From NCBI GenBank assembly GCA_907163225.1, contig OU015322.1, positions 372,001-436,000 on the forward strand: a DNA stretch of 64,000 bases, given 5' to 3'. The stretch comes from an uncultured Rhodocyclaceae bacterium. Its GTDB lineage: Bacteria > Pseudomonadota > Gammaproteobacteria > Burkholderiales > Rhodocyclaceae. The translations under genes and the position numbers were made by a program. Shown here piece after piece: positions 50,144-57,581 of the stretch (its first letter is position 1; every line of letters begins with the position of its first letter). The notes under the pieces are model-generated. The model did not search any database. It was not told the origin of the DNA and was given only the letters and a program-made list of their open reading frames with translations.

Positions 50144-52629
50144 TGATCGGACAGGCCTGGCGTGTCTTGGGCCGCGAGTTGCGCTCCGGCGAACTCCGCT
50201 TGCTGTTTGCGGCGTTGGCGATAGCGGTTGCTGCGGTCACTGCCGTCGGCTTTTTCGCCGATCGCGTGCACTTGGCGTTGGAGCGCGAGGCCCGGCAAAT
50301 GATGGGCGGCGACCTTATCCTTGTTTCCGATCATGCCTTGCCAGACAGTTACGTTTCCGAGGTGAACCGTCGTGGCTTGCTCTCGGCACAGACGATGATT
50401 TTTCCGAGCATGGTGATCGGCCCCGAGCAAGCGCAACTGGCCGATATAAAGGCAGTCAGCCGCAACTACCCGCTGCGTGGGCGGGTTGAAATCACCGTGA
50501 AAGCCGGTGCGAGCGGCGCACCCACCGAAGGTGGCCCGATGCCGGGCACCGTCTGGCTGGACGAACGCTTGTCGGCCGCCTTGCAGGTCGCGCCGGGTGG
50601 CTCGGTAACCGTTGGCGCGAAAGTCTTGACGGTTGCCGCCATCCTGACCCGGGAGCCGGATCGCGGTGTCAATTTTTTCAGCCTGGCGCCGCGCCTGATG
50701 ATGAACCTCGACGACATCGCGGCGACCGGACTGGTCCTTCCCGGTGCGCGCATTCGATACAGCCTGCTGGTGGCTGGCGGAACGAAGGCCGTGGCTGATT
50801 TTCAATCCTGGCTGGCCGGCCGGCTGGAGCGTGGTGAGCGACTGGAAGATACCCGCAACGCCCGTCCGGAGATTCGCGGGGCACTCGACCGGGCTGAGCG
50901 CTTTTTGGGCCTTTCCTCGGTGCTCACTGTCGTGCTTTCGGCGGTAGCGGCGGCGATGGCTGCCCGCCGCTACATGCAGCGCCATCTCGATGCCTGCGCC
51001 ATCATGCGCTGCCTGGGAATGACGCACGGCGGGCTATTGCGTCTCCATGCCTGGCTCTTCTTGTGGCTGGCTTTGCTGGCTGCGTTGCTCGGCTGCGCCG
51101 TCGGCTACGCCGCGCACTTTGCCTTGATCCACTGGCTTTCGGCCTTGCTCGTGCTCGAATTGCCGGCGCCGGGCTGGCTGCCGCTGGTCAGCGGATTCGG
51201 CGTGGCTGGCGTCCTGCTTTTTGGCTTTGCCTTTCCACCGCTGATGCAACTGGCCAGTGTGCCGACCCTGCGCGTGCTGCGCCGCGAACTCGGGCCGCCG
51301 CGGCCCTTGTTGCTCGGCGGCTATGCCCTCGGCCTGGTCTTGTTGGCCGGACTGATCATGGCGATGGCCGGGAACGTTCAACTCGGTGCCTGGGCGGCCG
51401 GTGGATTTGTCGTCGCGCTCGGCGGTTTCTGGGTGGTCGCTCGCCTCGTGATTGCCGCCATCGCACGCCTGCGCGGCGGGGTCGGGTTTGGCTGGCGGCA
51501 AGGCTTGGCCAGCTTGACGCGCCACGCATCGACGAGCGCCGTCCAAATCGTCGCGCTGGCGATTGGCCTGATGGCGATGCTGCTGCTGACGGTGATTCGT
51601 GCCGAGTTGCTCGATGCCTGGCAAAAATCGGTGCCGGCCGATGCACCCAACCGTTTCGTCGTCAATATCCAGCCCGAGCAGCGCGAGCCGGTGGTGGCGC
51701 AGCTTAGGGCCAGCGGTATCGAGGCGGAACTGCTGCCCATGGTTCGAGCCCGGCTGATCAAAATTGCCGGCAAGGAGGTCAGCCCGGCCAGTTTTCCGGA
51801 GGACGAACGCGCCCAGCGTCTGATCGAACGCGAATTCAACCTGTCGTGGCGTAGCAGTTTGCCAGCGGGCAACCAGGTCAGTGCCGGTCGCTGGTTCGCG
51901 CCGGAAGAAGCGGGGCAGGGCCTGGCTTCCGTCGAAGATGGCTTGGCTAAGACACTGGGCATCCAGCTTGGTGACGAGTTGGTGTTTATGGTGGCCGGTG
52001 TCGAAAAACGGGTGCGAACCACGAATCTGCGCAAGCTGTCGTGGGATTCGATGCGTGTCAATTTCTTTGTGCTGACGCCGCCCGGCGTCATCGAGGACGC
52101 GCCGGCCAGCTACATCACCAGTTTCCATCTGCCGGCGGCGCAGGCCGAGGTGGGTTCCGAGCTGGTCAGGCGTTTCCCCGGCTTGACCCTGATCGATGTC
52201 GGGGCGGTGCTGCAGCAACTGCAGGCGGTGGTCGGGCAGGTGGCCGGGGCGGTGCAGTTTGTTTTCCTGTTCGCGCTGCTGGCCGGCGGAATCGTTTTGT
52301 ACTCGGCGCTGCTGACGGGCTTCGACGAGCGGCGCTACGAATTGGCCGTGATGCGGGCATTGGGGGCTCACCGAGCACAGTTGCGGCAGGCCATGCTGGT
52401 TGAACTGGCGGTGATCGGCAGTGTGGCCGGGTTGATGGCGGCGATTGGCGCCACACTGCTCGGGCGCATAGTCGGGCAACAGGTCTTTCAGCTGGATCTC
52501 GCCTTCGGGTTCTGGCTGCCAGCCCTGGCAACCGCCGGCGGTGGGCTGCTGGCGGTGCTTATCGGTTGGCTGGCCGTGCGCCAGTTGATCGCCACGCCAC
52601 CGTTGCTCGCTTTGCGGAACGGCGCCTAA
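50143..52629 (+). CDS. FtsX-type ABC transporter permease (YbbP-like)
   Basis: Inner-membrane protein of 828 residues with two FtsX permease regions; hydrophobic helices near 20-40, 260-440 and 700-820, with large periplasmic parts between. It resembles E. coli YbbP, whose ATPase partner YbbA and a TesA-type esterase are usually adjacent; neither is present here, so the partner must be elsewhere. ATG 50143 overlaps the GGDEF/EAL stop; earlier in-frame starts overlap that gene deeply and are rejected. It overlaps the RsbW-type gene convergently by four bases. Confidence 0.87.
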   Translation: MIGQAWRVLGRELRSGELRLLFAALAIAVAAVTAVGFFADRVHLALEREARQMMGGDLILVSDHALPDSYVSEVNRRGLLSAQTMIFPSMVIGPEQAQLADIKAVSRNYPLRGRVEITVKAGASGAPTEGGPMPGTVWLDERLSAALQVAPGGSVTVGAKVLTVAAILTREPDRGVNFFSLAPRLMMNLDDIAATGLVLPGARIRYSLLVAGGTKAVADFQSWLAGRLERGERLEDTRNARPEIRGALDRAERFLGLSSVLTVVLSAVAAAMAARRYMQRHLDACAIMRCLGMTHGGLLRLHAWLFLWLALLAALLGCAVGYAAHFALIHWLSALLVLELPAPGWLPLVSGFGVAGVLLFGFAFPPLMQLASVPTLRVLRRELGPPRPLLLGGYALGLVLLAGLIMAMAGNVQLGAWAAGGFVVALGGFWVVARLVIAAIARLRGGVGFGWRQGLASLTRHASTSAVQIVALAIGLMAMLLLTVIRAELLDAWQKSVPADAPNRFVVNIQPEQREPVVAQLRASGIEAELLPMVRARLIKIAGKEVSPASFPEDERAQRLIEREFNLSWRSSLPAGNQVSAGRWFAPEEAGQGLASVEDGLAKTLGIQLGDELVFMVAGVEKRVRTTNLRKLSWDSMRVNFFVLTPPGVIEDAPASYITSFHLPAAQAEVGSELVRRFPGLTLIDVGAVLQQLQAVVGQVAGAVQFVFLFALLAGGIVLYSALLTGFDERRYELAVMRALGAHRAQLRQAMLVELAVIGSVAGLMAAIGATLLGRIVGQQVFQLDLAFGFWLPALATAGGGLLAVLIGWLAVRQLIATPPLLALRNGA

Positions 52630-53024
52630 AGATCAATTTCGGTGACGTTGCTCTCGCCCTGTCTTTTATGGCGAAGGGCCTTGCTCATGCCTCGAATCAG
52701 GCTGATGCCCAAACCGCCAATTTCTACGGTCGACGCGATTTTTGGGCCAATTTTCGACAGATCGAAAGGCGCTGCGTCGTCTTCGTAACGCAATGTCGAT
52801 ACCTTGTTTTCATGGCTCAGGGATACCTTGACAGCATGGTCGCTGTCGCCACGATGACCATGGACGATGGTGTTGGCAAATAGCTCTTCGGCAATCAGTT
52901 GCAGCCGCACGGCGTCGTCGGGCGCAATGCCGAGTTCAAGCGCAAGGGCTGCGATAGCATCAAGCAGGCCCGGCAGTTCAGCACTGCGCGCGCGGACGGA
53001 AATATCCGTAAAATGAGCAGACAT
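52626..53024 (-). CDS. RsbW-type anti-sigma factor / serine kinase
   Basis: A 132-residue GHKL ATPase of the HATPase_c_2 type. The N box AEELFANTIVHG (Glu47, Asn51), an Asp-containing EDDAAPFD (82-88) and GGLGISLI (103-110) are all present, so kinase activity is plausible. In partner-switching systems this protein binds a sigma factor or other target and phosphorylates the STAS antagonist. A STAS gene (57157) and a SpoIIE phosphatase gene (54072) are close by. Its ATG is only 22 bp from the divergent fecR-like ATG. A degenerate dispersed repeat overlaps it at 52724-52757. Confidence 0.85.
   Translation of the reverse strand: MSAHFTDISVRARSAELPGLLDAIAALALELGIAPDDAVRLQLIAEELFANTIVHGHRGDSDHAVKVSLSHENKVSTLRYEDDAAPFDLSKIGPKIASTVEIGGLGISLIRGMSKALRHKRQGESNVTEIDL
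52724..52757 (+). repeat. Degenerate dispersed repeat in the RsbW-type gene
   Basis: CTACGGTCGACGCGATTTTT then GGGCCAATTTTCGA. Antisense to the gene. Confidence 0.45.
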
Positions 53025-53046
53025 TGATTCAGTTAAGGTTTTTGCG

Positions 53047-53505
53047 ATGATTAAAACACATTGGGCGGCAGTTTGTGCGCTGCTGCTCTCTTTCTTCTGT
53101 AGTTCGGCCTATGCCGGCGATTCGGCCGGGATGATCAAAGTCACCAAAGGGCAGGTCAGCATTGAGCGCAACGGGAAAAAAATGCCAGCCGAGGTTGGCA
53201 GCCCGATTGAGGTTGCCGATCGCGTTCGCACAGGTGCCGATGGCTCGGTAGGGGTGACGCTAAGGGACAATACCTTGCTCTCGGCCGGCCCGAATTCGCT
53301 GATCGTCATCGAGAAATTTGCTTTCGACAACACGACGCAAGACGGCAACATGTCGATCCGCATACGCAAGGGAACCTTGTCAGTCGCGTCCGGCAAGATT
53401 GCCAAACGAACGCCGGAATCCGTCGATTTCCATACGCCGACGTCGGTGCTCGGTGTGCGCGGTACGGAGTTTGTCATTGAAGTGGCAGGTGGTAACGATG
53501 AGTAA
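53047..53505 (+). CDS. Secreted FecR-domain protein
   Basis: A 152-residue precursor with a signal peptide (MIKTHWAAVCALLL to SSAYA) followed by a FecR domain: VTKGQVSIERNGKKM, VGVTLRDNTLLSAGP and TPTSVLGVRGTEFVI. Periplasmic FecR domains of this kind are often encoded beside CHASE2 sensors, as here. It has no anti-sigma N-terminal region and so differs from true FecR. Its end overlaps the start of the OmpA-like gene by eight bases. Confidence 0.88.
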   Translation: MIKTHWAAVCALLLSFFCSSAYAGDSAGMIKVTKGQVSIERNGKKMPAEVGSPIEVADRVRTGADGSVGVTLRDNTLLSAGPNSLIVIEKFAFDNTTQDGNMSIRIRKGTLSVASGKIAKRTPESVDFHTPTSVLGVRGTEFVIEVAGGNDE

Positions 53506-54085
53506 GCCAGGTATTTCCTTCGCTCTGGCGGCCATGCTGATACTCGGCGGTTGCGCCAGCGAACGGATTGTCTTGTTGCCTTCAGTCGACGGCCAGAAGA
53601 GCGCGGTCGTCGTCCGCGACGCGGCCGGGGAAGTCTTGCTGGATCAGCCATACGCCGCCATCAAGCGCAGCATGGATGCAAACAAGACCTATCAGTCATC
53701 AGCGCAAGAGGTGAAGGAGCGTTTTGCCCAGGCGCTGAGTGCGCAGCCGGGACGTCCGCTGAGTTACGTGTTGTATTTCGAAGCTGGCGGCAATGTTCTG
53801 ACGGCAGAATCCCAAGCTGCGCTCGCCAATATTCGCAAGGAAATTGCCGAACGGCCAGCTTCCGAGGTCATGGTCATCGGGCATACCGACCGTGTTGGTA
53901 GCGTTGATGGCAATGACAAACTGTCCAAAAAACGGGCGGAAGGACTGCTTGATTTGTTGATTGAGTCCGGTGTCCCTGCGGCCAAACTCGAAGCCGTTGG
54001 TCGCGGCGAACGCGATCCACTGGTGCCGACGGATGACGAGGTCGACGAGCCAAAAAATCGGCGCGTGGAGATCAGCGTTCGTTAA
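53498..54085 (+). CDS. OmpA-family outer membrane lipoprotein
   Basis: A 195-residue lipoprotein precursor: lipobox LILGGC near residue 18, then a C-terminal OmpA/MotB peptidoglycan-binding domain (about 90-195) with VIGHTDRVGSVDGND and AVGRGERDPLVP...NRRVEI. It probably anchors to the outer membrane and the cell wall. Coupled to the FecR-domain gene by overlap, it overlaps the phosphatase gene convergently by 14 bases. Confidence 0.88.
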   Translation: MSKPGISFALAAMLILGGCASERIVLLPSVDGQKSAVVVRDAAGEVLLDQPYAAIKRSMDANKTYQSSAQEVKERFAQALSAQPGRPLSYVLYFEAGGNVLTAESQAALANIRKEIAERPASEVMVIGHTDRVGSVDGNDKLSKKRAEGLLDLLIESGVPAAKLEAVGRGERDPLVPTDDEVDEPKNRRVEISVR

Positions 54086-56201
54086 GTGAGTTACCGTTCC
54101 ACTGTACCAACATCAAGGTCAGGTCATCCGCAGGCGGTTGGCCAGCCTCGAAATGCCGAACGGCATCGCGCAGCGCGTTGGTAGCAGCTTGAATCCTGAT
54201 GTTGCCGCTGGACTGGAATGCCGCCTGCAGGCCTTCCAGTCCAAACATTTTGGCACCGTTGTGGGCTTCAGTAACGCCATCTGTGAAAAGGCATAGCCGG
54301 TCACCAGGTTGCAATTGCACCCGATCTGCCACGTAAGGATAGTGGTCTGCGGCGCATAGCGGCGGGCCCGACGTCGGGCTGGTGTCGATGCGCGATAGCT
54401 CGCCATTTCGCAGCACGATGGGGGCGTCATGACCTGCGCAGACATAGTCCATGCTGCCCGAGTTCACATCTAGGATGGCGATGAACGTGGTAACGAAGAG
54501 ATATTCGGTATTTTCCCGGTTCAGCTCTCTTTCAAGCTCCCGCACCGCGTTGCCCAGGTTGGCCTGCCGGCGCGTCAGCGTTCCCGTCAACGTCTTTGAA
54601 ATGGCCATGAACAGACTGGCCGGCAGGCCTTTGCCGGAAACATCACCAACCGCCAGGCAGAGACGATCCTCGCTGAGCATGAAACAGTCGTAATAGTCAC
54701 CACCGACGGCGCGTGCCGGTTCGAGCAGCGCGGCAATGGCAAAACGTGTTTCGTTGGCAAAAATAATCGCCGGGTTCGGCAGCAGACCCATCTGGATGCG
54801 CCGGGCAGCATCCAGCTCGCCGGCAACTCGGGCGGCATCCTCGCGGCTGTTCTGCAGCTGCAATTCTGCTTCGCGGCGCCGGGTATCAGCGGCAACCAGG
54901 GTATTGCCCAGCAGCAAAATAAACACCGGGCTGAGCAATAGCACCTGCGTACTGCCATCGAACAGCCATCGGCCAGCAAAAAAAGCGGCATAGCCACCAG
55001 CAACGATCAGCAAGGCCAGGCCGGCAAAACTGAGTACGGCATAACGTGGCCTGAGCACGGGAATAGCCATAATCAGCAGCAGGCCAACGAATAGCAGCGT
55101 TGCAAGCTCTGCGTATGGCATCCACCAGGGGCGCTGCAAGGCTTGTCCACTGAGCAAGCTTTCAATCACCTGGGTGTGAATGTCGATGCCGGGCAGGCTT
55201 TCCCCCAGTGGCGTTACGATCCTGTCCTGCAGGCCGGTACTGTTGAAGCCGATGATGACGAAGCGGGATGCAAAGAGTTCGGGGGGATGCACACCAGATA
55301 GCACATCCGCGGCCGACAAATAGTAATTTGACGAGGCGCGGCCAAAATGAAGCAAGAGCTCGCCGTTGGCTTGTGTCGGCAGTCGATAGTCGCCAATGCG
55401 GATGGCTGTCATGCCGCGAAACCCGCTTTCCGGTATGACCTGGCCGCCTTCACCCAGGGCGAGCCGAACCATTTCTAGCGGCAGGGAGAGGAACGGCAAC
55501 TGGTTGATGAAAGCCAGCGTCGGAACTCGCCGCAATATGCCGTGTTCGCTGTTTGACTGAAGCGCGCTCGGACTGGCGTTGATTAGCCCTTCGCCAGCTG
55601 CGGCCTTTTCAAGGATCGGGCGGCTGGCCAAGGCGCCGACATATTGCGGAATGCTTTGGTCTATCGGGGTCTCGTGGCTGAACTCGGGAAGAGGGCGGGC
55701 TGGTTGCGTCGATCCGGGTAGTGCCTTGCTCAGTCCAACCACGGCCAGGGCGGTGTTGGGGCCGATGAGTGCTTTCGCCAACAACCTGTCGGGATCCGGC
55801 AATCCGGCGCGAACATCGGCAGGCAGGCCGGGAATGCGCGCGTTGAGCAACTCCGGGCTATACCGATCACGCTCAGCAAAAACGATATCAATGCCAAGCG
55901 CCAGCGGCTTGCCCGCATGGATTTTGTGGACAAGTTGGGCGACAAGGTCGCGGGACCAGGGCCACTGGCCATGTTTGACCAGACTTTGACTATCAATCCC
56001 GACCACGATCACCGGCTCGCTGTCGCGGACACGGGGCATCAAGCGCTGGTATTGGTCAAACTGGGCTTCGCGAACACGGAGCAAGGGGGTTTGCTCGATG
56101 GCGCCCAATATCGCCAAGCCGGCGAGCAGCAACAGAAATGGGAGTGCCCGGCCGCGTCCGGCCCGGATCAGGGCGAGGGGCAGGCCGGTCAGTCTTTTCA
56201 C
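54072..56201 (-). CDS. CHASE2 sensor with SpoIIE/PP2C phosphatase domain
   Basis: A 709-residue inner-membrane protein. One helix (about 18-36), a periplasmic CHASE2 domain (about 40-330), three helices (about 340-425), a linker coiled coil (about 430-475) and a C-terminal SpoIIE-type phosphatase (about 480-705). Metal-binding Asp residues are in VGGDYYD, VGDVSGKGLPASLFMA, LFTDGVTEAHN and ADDLTLML, so the enzyme looks active. The likely substrate is the phosphorylated STAS protein encoded two genes upstream. Its ATG overlaps the MBL-fold gene stop. Confidence 0.9.
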   Translation of the reverse strand: MKRLTGLPLALIRAGRGRALPFLLLLAGLAILGAIEQTPLLRVREAQFDQYQRLMPRVRDSEPVIVVGIDSQSLVKHGQWPWSRDLVAQLVHKIHAGKPLALGIDIVFAERDRYSPELLNARIPGLPADVRAGLPDPDRLLAKALIGPNTALAVVGLSKALPGSTQPARPLPEFSHETPIDQSIPQYVGALASRPILEKAAAGEGLINASPSALQSNSEHGILRRVPTLAFINQLPFLSLPLEMVRLALGEGGQVIPESGFRGMTAIRIGDYRLPTQANGELLLHFGRASSNYYLSAADVLSGVHPPELFASRFVIIGFNSTGLQDRIVTPLGESLPGIDIHTQVIESLLSGQALQRPWWMPYAELATLLFVGLLLIMAIPVLRPRYAVLSFAGLALLIVAGGYAAFFAGRWLFDGSTQVLLLSPVFILLLGNTLVAADTRRREAELQLQNSREDAARVAGELDAARRIQMGLLPNPAIIFANETRFAIAALLEPARAVGGDYYDCFMLSEDRLCLAVGDVSGKGLPASLFMAISKTLTGTLTRRQANLGNAVRELERELNRENTEYLFVTTFIAILDVNSGSMDYVCAGHDAPIVLRNGELSRIDTSPTSGPPLCAADHYPYVADRVQLQPGDRLCLFTDGVTEAHNGAKMFGLEGLQAAFQSSGNIRIQAATNALRDAVRHFEAGQPPADDLTLMLVQWNGNSLNER

Positions 56202-57160
56202 AGGTCGATGGTCAGCCCGTCGTAGGCGGAAATGATTTCAAGCGGGTCATGGCTACCCCGGGTGATCTGCTCTAGCCGCCGGGTTTCGACGACCAGGCGG
56301 GCGAGCTGCTTGTCGTCATGCACTGGTTCGTGGTGAAACAGCGCGAGCCGCTTGGCCGAAGCCGCCTGGCAAATTTCTACCCCGACGATGTTGCTGGAAT
56401 GCCCCCAGTCCGCCTTGACGGATACCGCTTCAGCCAGCGAGTACATGGCATCGAAAACGACCAGATCAGCCTTGTAAAAAAAGCGGGTGAAGGCGTCATG
56501 TTCAGCGGAATTTTCAAGGGTGTGCTCGGAGTCGGTTGAATAGACAACCGTGCGGTCGATGCTCTCAAAGCGGTAGCCGTATGAGTCGCCAGCGTGCATT
56601 TGCAGCTTGGGCGTCACGTTGATGCCCGCGATGTAGCGTGGTTCGTCCGGTGTCATGATATCGAATTCGATAAGGGCACCGGCTTGTGAGTAATCAACCG
56701 GGAAGTTGGGGGCCTGCATCTGTAGCCGGATAGCTTGCTCCAGCTGCGCGTGGCAGCCATGCACAACGATGCGGTTTCCCGGAATGTACATGGGCGCGAA
56801 ATAGGGAAAACCCATCAGGTGATCCCAATGCAGGTGCGAAATAAAGATGTGGTAGGTCTGCGCATTGGGCACGCCGTAGCGGGCGATTTTTGCCTGCCCT
56901 AGCGGGCGTGCGCCGCTGCCCATGTCGCAGATGAAGTGCTCCGGGCCATCGCCAACTATCTCGACGCACGAAGAGTTACCACCAAAGGTTCCGGCAACCG
57001 AGAAGGGCAGTTTGTCCACGAACTCGTCGAGTGCTTCCCTTGTTTTGAACGTTTTGCCATTGGCTGCGGTCAAAGCCGCAATGATTTTTTCGCGAACGTC
57101 ACGGTGGGACAGGGAAACCGGCAGCGAACCGCGGGTTCCCCAAAATACAACTTGTTTCAT
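56198..57160 (-). CDS. MBL-fold metallohydrolase
   Basis: A 320-residue cytosolic hydrolase of the metallo-beta-lactamase fold. It begins VVFWGTRGSLPVS and carries the metal motif SHLHWDH (His109, His111, Asp113, His114) and FHHEPVHDD near the C-terminus. The WGTRGS N-terminus is seen in the PhnP/cyclic-phosphodiesterase-like branch, but the substrate cannot be named. It is sandwiched with ATGA overlaps between the STAS gene and the phosphatase gene, so it very likely takes part in the same pathway. Confidence 0.85.
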   Translation of the reverse strand: MKQVVFWGTRGSLPVSLSHRDVREKIIAALTAANGKTFKTREALDEFVDKLPFSVAGTFGGNSSCVEIVGDGPEHFICDMGSGARPLGQAKIARYGVPNAQTYHIFISHLHWDHLMGFPYFAPMYIPGNRIVVHGCHAQLEQAIRLQMQAPNFPVDYSQAGALIEFDIMTPDEPRYIAGINVTPKLQMHAGDSYGYRFESIDRTVVYSTDSEHTLENSAEHDAFTRFFYKADLVVFDAMYSLAEAVSVKADWGHSSNIVGVEICQAASAKRLALFHHEPVHDDKQLARLVVETRRLEQITRGSHDPLEIISAYDGLTIDL

Positions 57161-57507
57161 GATCCGATGACTTTGCTTGCGGATTCGACGCTGGCGTAGC
57201 AGGGCACAATCAGGTTGAAGCGACTGATCGCAAAGACTTCCTGAACCATGGGTTGCAATGCTGCGATGGCAAAGCTGCCGTTTTGGGCTTTGGAACGGCG
57301 GGAGGCCATCATCAGAACGCGCAGGCCGGCACTGCTGATGTAATCAACAGCGGAAAAATCTAGCAGAATGGGCGGGTGGCCCTGGGTGCAGCGATCAAGC
57401 AATGGATCAAGCGCTTTGGCGAACGCTTCGCTCGTGGTGTGGTCAATTCGACCGCTGACCGAAACAATAAGTACACCGGCCTGTTCGCGGGTGGGAAGAT
57501 TCATCAT
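57157..57507 (-). CDS. STAS-domain anti-sigma factor antagonist
   Basis: A 116-residue SpoIIAA/RsbV-type protein. The phosphorylation-site region is conserved: [20 protein letters not shown], with Ser58 aligned to Ser58 of SpoIIAA. Two adjacent ATG codons (57507 and 57504) are possible; a longer frame would add an unrelated lead. It is first in the STAS-MBL-phosphatase operon, divergent from the ygiQ-like gene by 74 bp. Unphosphorylated STAS would sequester the RsbW-type kinase. Confidence 0.9.
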   Translation of the reverse strand: MMNLPTREQAGVLIVSVSGRIDHTTSEAFAKALDPLLDRCTQGHPPILLDFSAVDYISSAGLRVLMMASRRSKAQNGSFAIAALQPMVQEVFAISRFNLIVPCYASVESASKVIGS

Positions 57508-57581
57508 CGCGCAAGGGGTTTGGGCTTTTGGGTAAGAACCAAGTATGCCATGCCCCCCGGCGCACTCGGGTAAAATATTGC

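Noticed and set aside
56690-56716. ATCAACCGGGAAGTTGG in the MBL gene as a repeat copy
   Set aside because: The CGG of the head is missing and the tail ends after GGCC; not convincing.
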